A stretch of DNA of 64,000 nt, from the NCBI RefSeq assembly GCF_009727055.1, contig NC_052357.1:12180249-12244248 (forward strand), in the 5' to 3' direction. The first letter of the stretch is position 1; each line of letters begins with the position of its first letter. Origin of the DNA: Benincasa hispida. Lineage: Eukaryota; Streptophyta; Magnoliopsida; Cucurbitales; Cucurbitaceae. Below the pieces are notes generated by a model. The model was not told the origin of the DNA. It did no database searches and saw only the letters and a list, made by a program, of their open reading frames with translations. The translations under genes were made by a program, and so were the position numbers. Shown in pieces: positions 56,143 through 64,000 of this stretch.

Positions 56143-58048
56143 GTAAGGACCGAACCCCAAGCGGAAGCATTAGGATCGCCTTACATTCTGTTTTTCCATT
56201 TTAAAGAAATAAAAACATTAAGCTAAAACAGAAGATAAAAGGATAAACAACATACTTTGCATGCATTAAAAGGAGAAGCAAAAGGGAAGAATGATTCTTA
56301 CCTTCGTAGATTCTTGACCTTCTCGAAATTCCTCTTATTCTTCACATGAATGTTTCCTCAACGATCACCGACACTACTACAAGAATAACCTTGCTATTCT
56401 CTAGGATTCAAGGAGTTGGATGAGTGGTCTCCAACTCTTGAAAGAGGAAGAGAAAGAGAGATTGTAGAGAAAAATTTAGAGAGGAATTAATTTGGTGGCT
56501 AGGGTATGCTTTTCACAAAAAAAACACAAGGCTTGCCCTAAACTGGCTAATAAGATAAATTTATATGAAGAAGAGTTTACCCCTTCTCCAAGTAATTCCC
56601 TTTTTACCCTTGATGCCAATAAATTAAATAACCTCTTATTTAATTAATTGACATATTAATTAAATAATCGTATATTAAATATAATTTAATATACAGTTAA
56701 TTAATTAATATATATAAACATCACATATTTATATTCTTCCACCTCTCTATCATTTCTCAATCAATTAGTTAACTATTAATTAATCAATTAAGTAACTATT
56801 TTAAATCATATTTAATATAGAGTTAATTAACATATAAATATCACATATTTATATGTATACATCTCTTTAGGAATCCAATTCATATAAATACAATATTTGA
56901 ATCTTATTCAAATATATCTCTCTTACATAATTTGAATTATAGATCACATCTATAATTAATTATATATTAATCACATCAAATATACAATTTTCTTAATTGA
57001 TTTGAACAATTCAAATCATTCCTCATTAATATCCTTTAGTGAGCTAACAAGAGAACCTGGTGGACCTATAGATCAAAAACTCCAATAATATAGATTAATT
57101 GGCTAAACTTATTAACCAAATTAATCAACATTCGTGAACTATTACTACACTTCACTAAAGACCCACAGCTGCACTCTTCTCACTGTAGATATATTTCTAT
57201 GTCCATGAATATAGATCAATAACAGTAAGTTAGTCCCTCATAAGTGTTTGTAACACCAACTGGGTCAAATTATTTTACTCTTAGTTTACCTCTGTATATT
57301 TAAGTATCAGTGCTCCTCTAATGAACAATCTGTTTATAGTCCAACCATTAAACATAAACCTCTCTCGAGCCAGTGAGAGGGTAGGGCTCTTTGTTCAACT
57401 ACTGGAGACACCACTTAAGGGAACACTCATCTACTTACCCTAAAACCGAGAAAGATTGAATTCCATCTTGTATTATTATGTTCCCAGCTCCCCACTCGAC
57501 CGTGTCCCCAAAATGGTAGGCTTATTGAGTCGGCAAACTGGCTACTCTCACCCATATAAATCAAAGAACAATCCCTCGTGAACAGAAGTTCATAATACAC
57601 TCAGGATTAAGACTAAGTTTCCTATGTCATTCTATTGAAATAGAAACCTAACTAGTCAACGGTGTTACATCTAGTGGTTACTATTTCGCGGTTCAATCTT
57701 ATGCAAACTCATTGCATATTCGCATATTACATACATGAACACATTAGATCATTGTGTTTGTATCAAATACAAAGTAGGTTGTATCCATAGTGTCACTAGG
57801 ATAAGATATCCAGTCTTATCCCTATACTATAGACCTTTTAGACTATTCTTGAACATTGATCCCTGTATGTCTCCACATACTGTTTAAGACTCATAAGACG
57901 ACCTCGAATGTTAATTTATCGGATTTAGGGTTATTAAGACAAAATAGAATACAACACGATCGATAATATTTATTAAAATAACATCAATAATTCTTTATTG
58001 ATAACAGTACATTTACTATCTACGAGTTTTAGGATATAAAACCCAATA
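56143..58048 (-). mobile_element. Solo LTR (1,906 bp)
   Basis: Plus-strand ends are TGTAAGGACCGAACCCC and ATAAAACCCAATA. ATATA flanks it at 56138-56142 and 58049-58053. The element's first base pair (usual TG) reads TA, a point change. It belongs to the same long-LTR group as 33813-34397. No internal region is present. Confidence 0.85.
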
Positions 58049-58249
58049 ATATAAGTTTAAATTTATTTTTTAAGTTAATTTTTATTGAAATTTATTAAAT
58101 AATAATAATAATACTTTTCATAAAAGCAATGCTAATGCAAACTCTCTTTTTAAAATTATGTATGTGCTAAAGTCGGACATTTGTAAGTACATGAGCTAGA
58201 ATAAAATTCCTAAGTATAGATAAAAATAGTAATTTAACCCTAATAATAT

Positions 58250-58530
58250 TTAAGATAAATTGATTCCTATCCCTAAGAAAATAATTAAAAAGTTAAGGAA
58301 AGAGGATATAATGCATTTTTATATGTAATATATAAGAAGAAAAATAAGAAAAAGTACATTGCATCACATGGTATAAAACATAAAAGGAATCCAAAAATCC
58401 ATGGGATTAGATTCCATTCCAGCCTAGTTTTATTTTATTGCATAATATAATATGTAGTACACTTTCTCCAACTTTATAGTAGAATTCTGTCATTTCTGGT
58501 CCCTTCTGACAAATGCTTTCTCATAATCAA
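58250..58530. repeat. Diverged direct copy of 26740-27620 lacking the MITE
   Basis: AAGAAAATAATTAAAAAGTT, GCATTTTTATATGTAATATA, AAGAAAAAGTACATTGCATC, AGATTCCATTCCAGCC and TTTATAGTAGAATTCTG follow in the same order as at 26740-27620. Confidence 0.6.
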
Positions 58531-59270
58531 TTAATCCTGAAAATTTAAAAATCAGACAAAAAAAATACCCATGAGTTAAATTTAACTTGGACTTTTCAAT
58601 AAATAAGTAAATAAGTTAGACTAGCATTAATTTGTTCAAAAGAGGATCAAGAAAGAAACTAAACTAAGCAAATTTGTATGAAAATTAATTTCCAAAATAG
58701 TGGAATTTAACTTTTTGAAATATGAGGAATGATAAATGTTACGAGAGCGATCATTAGAAAGGCCATGATTCGGACCCAAGAGTCCATCATATCGACATAA
58801 GAACTATATAAAGGAAGAAATTGTCTCTCATAAACCACATTGGCCAACCTGAGGTAACTCCACCTACAGAAAGGGATAAAGAAATTCTGAACCGACTGAC
58901 AAGTTATCAAACCTGTCTTTGGCAACCCTCGATCCTAACTAACACTATAGAACCCTTTAATACAAGGCCCAAAAAGGTATTAGTAAAGAATATAAATAGG
59001 AGCACACGCTACCTTCAAAAGGTATGCTTAAAAACCTATGTTTATACTCGGCTCAACACTTCTTCAACTTACACACCAACTTAACCATTGAAGTGTGTTG
59101 GACAAAACATCGTATCGGTGTGAGATTTTATCTAGCGTGCACAAGTTAGTTCAAGATGAACGATCAGAAATATTATTAGACGTAGACCCCATGCAAACAA
59201 GACCGTCCGATCAAAAAATGCGTATTAACATGATTTGAAGTAATTGACCAATAATTTATGGATAAGAGGT
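58531..59270. other. Intergenic region downstream of the nsLTP gene, no gene supported
   Basis: A 72-codon minus frame (58925-58707) and an 87-codon plus frame (58821-59084) overlap. The minus frame has a hydrophobic end (RIMAFLMIALVTFII), but neither resembles a family I know. A TATAAA at 58805-58810 (ACTATATAAAGG) gives the segment a promoter-like look. Confidence 0.35.
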
Positions 59271-59672
59271 TTAAATCATAGTCTCTAGATAATTTTCATA
59301 CTTAGAACAGTCAATGCCAGCAGAGATGGAAAAAGGTAGGCTAATGCCACAATTGCTAGGAAGATCTTGAGCCAATTTAGCATTGTAATTCACATTACTA
59401 GCAGCTGACTTAATGCATTGACATGCAGCCTTCTTGTCAGCACTGGTTGTGGCTGCTGAAGAAAGTGCTTTTGCACCATCACAGCAAGCACTTGGTGGCT
59501 TCCCACTTCCACTCACAAGGTAGCTCACACATGGCATCAAATCCTTTGTCACATCATTGCATGAGATTGCAGCCTTTGAGTCTTGAAGAAACAAAAATAA
59601 TATCACAAACAATAACATGGCTTCAAGCTTTGGAATAATGGTTGATCTAAGAGTTGCCATGGCTCCTTCCAA
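59271..59672 (-). CDS. Non-specific lipid-transfer protein, type 1
   Basis: Type 1 nsLTPs are small secreted proteins with a hydrophobic tunnel that bind and shuttle lipids at the cell surface and cuticle. The 133-residue frame has a signal peptide up to about Ala34 (LEAMLLFVILFLFLQDSKA), then a mature part with all eight cysteines at residues 38, 48, 63, 64, 84, 86, 108 and 122, spaced C-x9-C-x14-CC-x19-C-x-C-x21-C-x13-C as in type 1. Characteristic stretches are KDLMPCVSYLV, KAACQCIKSAA and DLPSNCGISLPFSI. The upstream Met1 and Met5 are both possible starts; MATLRS at Met5 is as likely. After IDCSK the frame runs on with YENYLETMI. Many LTP1 genes have an intron right here, and the DNA offers a donor (CTAA|GTATGA), so the last residues may be intron. 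The gene looks intact. Confidence 0.93.
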   Translation of the reverse strand: MEGAMATLRSTIIPKLEAMLLFVILFLFLQDSKAAISCNDVTKDLMPCVSYLVSGSGKPPSACCDGAKALSSAATTSADKKAACQCIKSAASNVNYNAKLAQDLPSNCGISLPFSISAGIDCSKYENYLETMI

Positions 59673-59739
59673 TTAAGCTAGCTTATGGGAAAAGTGCTTT
59701 TGGAGACTTGGAGGGTGAAGAGTGAGTGAAATTGATTTC

Positions 59740-59752
59740 AAACTTTATGTAA
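59740..59752 (-). promoter_or_regulatory. Possible TATA-like box of the nsLTP gene
   Basis: Minus strand TTACATAAAG lies about 75 bp before the start codon, a usual distance for TATA plus a short 5' UTR. The match is weak. Confidence 0.3.
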
Positions 59753-60063
59753 TGAGGTTTGTAAGAGAAAGCTAAGAAGTGCAAGAAAAGAAAAACGGTA
59801 ACTTGTTTGACAAAAGGGCTATTTTTATTATTGTTTTGTGTTTTCTTGGGATCTTTAATGATGCCTCAAACAAGTTAATGAATTGAATTGTATGATTTGA
59901 TAATTCTTGCACTCAAATGGGAAAGTTCAACAACCCTATAGAATTTGTGTTGTTCTTCTACTAATAATGCAACAAGAAAGAGAGAGAGGTTGGATATTGG
60001 TTAGAGATTAGGCAATTTGTAGGAATGTACAAAAAACCAAGAAATTAAGTCTATGTAGACTCT

Positions 60064-60358
60064 ATTTGATAATCATTTCGTTTTTTATTTTTTATTTTTT
60101 AAAAATAAGCCTATTTTCTCCATATTTCTTACAATGATTTGCATCTTTATTAAGTACAATTGTTGAATTCTTAGCCAAATCCCAAAATAAAAACAAGTTT
60201 TTAAAAGTTACTTTTTTTAGTTTTGAAAGTTTGGTTTGATTTTTTAAACCGTTGGTAAAAAAATAGATAACAAATGAAGAAATTTTGGGGTAGAAGTAAT
60301 GTCTATAGACTTAATTTTCAAAAACCAAAAACAAAAAAAATTAAATGGTTACCAAATA
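60064..60358. mobile_element. MITE copy of the 14.2-15.0 kb family
   Basis: Ends TATTTGATAATCATTTCG and ATGGTTACCAAATA are inverted repeats. The interior (AAAATAAGCCTATTTTCTCC, ACAATGATTTGCATCTTTAT, GTCTATAGACTTAATTTTC) matches copies at 14239-15024, in the orientation of copy 2. Confidence 0.7.
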
Positions 60359-60699
60359 GGGTCTAAACAATTGTATTAATTGGTTGGTTCGAATTTTTTT
60401 GAGTAAAATTGGACATCATGATTTTTATTTGGAGAAAACTAATTAATAATTATTGGTTTGATTCAATTTTTGACGTGGATGAACAATATATTGTTTTAAA
60501 TTATAGTATTTTAATTATTATCATTTGTGTTGGGTCATTCAACTTTTTAAATTCACAAAGTTGATTCTAGATCTTATTCCCTAAATCTTGGGCAAAGGTT
60601 TGATGAAATTTAAAAGTAACCATGCAACGTATGCTACATGCACATAAATATTTTGCATGCACATAAATATTTTTTAAAAATTAACATTTTATAGGGAAA

Positions 60700-61150
60700 A
60701 AAAATAAAGGTAAGTTAAATTATAAATTTAGTCTTTGTAAGTTAAATTATAAATATAGTCTTCTTTAAAAGAAAATTATAAAGTTAAAAGGCCAAAATTT
60801 TAAAAATGTTTGATAGGCATTTAAATTGAATTTTATATTTAATAAAAATATTTAAAAAAAATAATTGATCTATTAGATATAAATTTAAATTTTATGTTTA
60901 ATAGATTCATAGACTTTAAAAATATTTAAAATATCAAAGACTTATTAAACACAAAATTAAAACATTTAATTATCTATGAAACACAAAGTAGAAAGTTTGA
61001 GGACTTATAAAATATTTCTTAAAAGTTCATAGACATAGTAGACGCAAAATTAAAATTTTAAAGGTCCTATTAAATATTAAACACTTTTAAGAGGCTAAAA
61101 ATGGAATAGATACCAACTTGAAAGTTATTAAACTTGTAAATTAATATAAA
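60700..61150. repeat. Diverged fold-back repeat region
   Basis: A direct pair AAGTTAAATTATAAATTTAG / AAGTTAAATTATAAATATAG at 60712-60760, and complementary TTTAATAGATTCATAGACTT / AAGTTCATAGACATAGTAGA style segments. It is AT-rich, non-coding, and similar in type to 6170-6665. Confidence 0.4.
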
Positions 61151-61429
61151 ATAAAAAATTTAGGAGCCCAGGATTAAACAACTTCTTAAACTAGATAATT
61201 TTAGTCTTTTGTGGCCTAAAGTTGTTAGGGAGTGTAGATGGACCTAGCATTGATTTTGTTAGAGATTGATGAGCATCGGCTATGTCGGACGACATGTACA
61301 AAATAATGTTTCATAAAAACACACGATTTGATGTTTCAACAAGTTTTATAGCTGTCATTGCCTGTTTTTCTTTACATTTGTCTTCCCTTTTGTTCAACAA
61401 CTATTTATCTTATATATATATATATTATA

Positions 61430-61785
61430 TTCATGATATTATATTTTTTTTATCGATATTTCCATAAATATTTCTATATTTTCGTGGATTCGATATCAAT
61501 AAAAGGGATGAATCTATATTTCTATTATATCATAGAAAAATTCATGAAACATAAAAAAAAAATAACAACAAAGTCTCACTAATGCAAATATAATATAATA
61601 GACATGTTAACTTGTTTAAAAATAATAAAATGTTTATTTACTAATTTAAATTTATTTTTTGAATTTTTTGGTTTCATAATTTTTCTCGAAATATCTATTA
61701 AATCGATATTTTATTGATATTTCTATCGAAATTTTTGTAAAATTAATTTTGATATTTCCATCGAAATCGACATTTTAAATCTTGA
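61430..61785. repeat. CGATATTTC-rich degenerate repeat
   Basis: ATCGATATTTCCATAAATAT, TCGAAATATCTATTAAATCG, ATATTTCTATCGAAATTTTT and ATATTTCCATCGAAATCGAC occur within 350 bp in both orientations. A shorter tract of this type is at 25465-25540. Confidence 0.55.
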
Positions 61786-62270
61786 TTATATTCTCTATAA
61801 TAGATTTATTCATTACACAACAACCTAGTTTTATTTATTATTTAGGAAGTAATATCGATTTCATTAAAAATCTATGGTCATTTTAACACTATAATCAAAA
61901 CTCACCAAATTAAAGCTATTTTGTGAGATTTGACAATTGAATACATCTTTTCAGCAAAAATTCAATTTCAGTGTATTTTCTAAAAGTTTCATTAATTTTA
62001 TACTTAATATATGTTTAATATTTGATGAATGTATCGAGAAATATTTTCTAGCGGAAGTAAAAATTGTAACACTTAATTCAATTTTGAGAAAAATAATAGT
62101 ATTCTTATCAAAGGTTAAAGATGTAATTTGATGAACTTGAAGGTTTACTTAAGAGTGATACAATCGGGAAAATTGAGGATAATCTTTATATATATATATT
62201 CCCTATTTATGATTACATTCTAATTTTATTTTTCTCCTTTTTATAGAATTTTTGTTTTAAAACGAAGAAC
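61786..62270. other. Gene-free AT-rich interval
   Basis: No supported gene. Contains a short (TA)n run near 62187-62198. Confidence 0.5.
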
Positions 62271-62274
62271 CATG

Positions 62275-62505
62275 ATAACGGCCAGGCCCAGTAGTCTCGT
62301 CCATGACTATATGGGCCTGTTGGAGATTTCATGGGCCCGATGGAGATTTAGAGCCCAATGAAGAGGCCCATGTCGATGGGCTTGTTCACGCCGCTCCAAG
62401 GGTTAAAAGGCCAACTCAAGTGAAGAGGTTAGTGGGCTCTGGCTGTTTGCCCTACCCAGTAGTCCAAGCTTACGGTAACTTGGTAACTACATTCTTCCGG
62501 TAACG
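62275..62505. promoter_or_regulatory. GC-rich island with a cluster of TGGGCC/GGCCCA motifs
   Basis: Within 115 bp: CAGGCCCAGT (62283), ATGGGCCTGT (62311), ATGGGCCCGA (62331), AGAGCCCAAT (62351), AGGCCCATGT (62363), ATGGGCTTGT (62376). These are site II type elements bound by TCP factors in promoters of housekeeping genes. The island stands out sharply from the AT-rich surroundings. A 66-codon frame (62303-62503) runs through it without recognisable features. No gene follows on either side inside the window. Confidence 0.45.
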
Positions 62506-63531
62506 GGAAAAAAAGTTATTTATAAAATTGACTTATTTCACAATCAATATTTTACGAATATTCTAAACTTTAATTATATTCCATGATTAGATTTTCAAAT
62601 TTCTGGACAATTTTAATCTTGTATACATTCTATCTCTATTGAATATTCGTATTATTTTGTGATTAAAATATTAAAAAATAATCCAAAATGTTTTAGTATT
62701 TTTTTTTTAAAAAAAACACAATTAATTTCAACATATATCATCGTTAATTGTATATCTTCATTTTATTTAATTTTATTTATTAATGAATATGGTATATATC
62801 TCCTGATTTTAGAAAAATGTTTATATTATTTTGTAATACATTCTCTCTCATATTAAATTTCAATATTATTTTATAATCGAAATATTTAAAAAAAATACAA
62901 AACAAATTTAGTATTTATTAAATATTTATAAAATATTTTATATTTTTCGAACTTTTTGTTATAAAGTATAAATATTTTTAAATATTTTTTATATTTAAAA
63001 AGATCTTTTTTTTAAAGATATTATAATTAATGTGTGAGGTGAGGAAATTGAACCTCAAACCACAAAGTTGATATTATGAATACTATGACGATATGTTGGC
63101 TTAAAAATATCTCTTTATTAAATTTGGTTTACATTACATTTAATGCAATAGTTTTCGTAACACCAATCTCATGATTTCAGGAGTTTTTGTTTTAAGGATA
63201 TTTTTTTTAATTAGTTACAATTTTCTCACAAATTTTTCTTTTTTACATGTTTCGGATTGTGACCTAAAATTTATAATCCCTGGTTGATTTAATGCATAAA
63301 TATTGTTACAAATATTTGTTTTCATCTGTATTTTGTTTCTTATGTATATCTATAAGATTTATTTCAAATATACTACGAGGTTTATTCCAAATATATTTAG
63401 AACTAGTACGAATTTAAGATTATTATATATGCACGTGCATATGTTTTGTTTTGTTTTTTACACATACTTTGTATAAGTTCGTATGTGTATATCTATATTC
63501 CACATACTTTGTCATATATTCACACATATAT

Positions 63532-63569
<38 letters not shown>

Positions 63570-64000
63570 TATATACAAGGTGTATTTAAAATATATACGA
63601 GCTTATTTCACACATTTAGAAAAAGTACTAATAGATACTCCATATCTTAATTTTAATCTTATTTTTATTGAGATATATATTCCACATAATTTGGTTATAT
63701 ACACATGTATATTTCGTTATTTTACAAATATATACTTCATATTATATAACAACAATACTAACTCAATGAATCATGATATAAACTCTTATTGAAATAAACT
63801 TATATATATTTGAAACTAACAAAAAAAATGTAGAGAAAATGGGGAAAGTATTGTAGGTGTGGGTAAGGGAGAGGAAAATAATCAACGGGAGTGAGAAAAT
63901 AAACAAATTTGGAAAGAAAAAAAAAACCAATTTAATGCACATGATTTTCATATTTATGTATTTTTTTTCTTTTTTTTTTAAATGGCTAGAAACTGAAAGG
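62506..64000. other. Gene-free, very AT-rich end of the window
   Basis: Contains a possible minus-strand SINE piece (GAGGTTCAATTTCC, 63058 to 63045), a poly(T) tract at about 63533-63566, and a repeated ATTCCACATA(A/C)TTTG unit at 63498 and 63680 with nearby ACACATATATG / ACACATGTATA copies. The frames at 63451-63792 and 63763-63951 are low-complexity. Confidence 0.5.

Noticed and set aside
58707..59084. Overlapping frames near the nsLTP gene, one with a membrane-like end
   Set aside because: No recognisable family, no splice-supported extension, and the two frames are antisense to each other.
63451..63792. 113-codon plus frame
   Set aside because: Translates a poly(T) tract and AT-rich repeats; Phe/Tyr/Ile-rich with no structure expected of a protein.
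1..64000. tRNA, rRNA or snRNA genes
   Set aside because: Only degenerate A/B-box pairs (probable SINE pieces) and one USE-TATA promoter signature were found; no sequence folds into a tRNA cloverleaf or matches rRNA by eye.

Overview
This is an AT-rich window of plant nuclear DNA. It holds only three recognisable host genes, and all of the others are remains of transposable elements. The GT-AG introns, myosin XI, a neprosin-domain protein and a type 1 lipid-transfer protein mark it as a flowering plant. Several dispersed repeats (the AAATAGGCTTAATTTTC MITE, CGATATTTC-rich tracts, long-LTR copia elements) resemble repeats I remember from Cucurbitaceae, so a cucurbit is my best guess; this is recall, not a search result.

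Layout. 1-2486 (+): last eleven exons of a class XI myosin, covering the cargo-binding DIL region. 2487-6887: intergenic, with two long fold-back repeats and a palindromic MITE. 6888-14104: a degenerate Mutator-like element (MULE) of about 7.2 kb. It has long diverged terminal inverted repeats, a 9-bp flanking direct repeat, a broken mudrA-type transposase and, downstream in the same direction, a broken plant mobile domain (PMD, MAIN-like) gene. 14114-22273: intergenic, with three abutting MITE copies, tRNA-like SINE pieces, a small element with an 8-bp target duplication (20174-20497) and an snRNA-type promoter signature near 20.7 kb. 22274-25026 (+): neprosin-domain gene with eight exons; intron 6 holds an array of about 172 bp per unit. 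25027-28270: intergenic.

28271-58048: a nested pile of Ty1/copia-like retrotransposons with unusually long LTRs of about 1.5-2.1 kb. An old minus-strand element (LTR 28271-30141, RNase H/RT, LTR 34978-36640) carries a solo LTR (31498-33518, duplication TGACA) in its RT. A second minus-strand element (36641 to about 44830) is inserted in the LTR at 34978-36640, and carries a solo LTR of another type (39715-42376, duplication CTTTA). It lies head-to-head with a plus-strand relative (about 44836-56053), whose RT is split by a third, internally deleted element (50586-53080). A further solo LTR with duplication ATATA occupies 56143-58048. No gag-pol frame is intact.

58054-59270: intergenic, including a diverged copy of sequence also found at 26740-27620. 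59271-59672 (-): type 1 nsLTP gene. 59673-64000: AT-rich and gene-free, with a MITE, a fold-back repeat, a GC-rich cluster of TGGGCC motifs near 62.3 kb and a poly(T) tract. The three host genes have no evident functional link. The most notable object is the MULE with a PMD gene in second position; after it come the leader hairpins and duplicated polypurine-like motifs shared by the copia elements.
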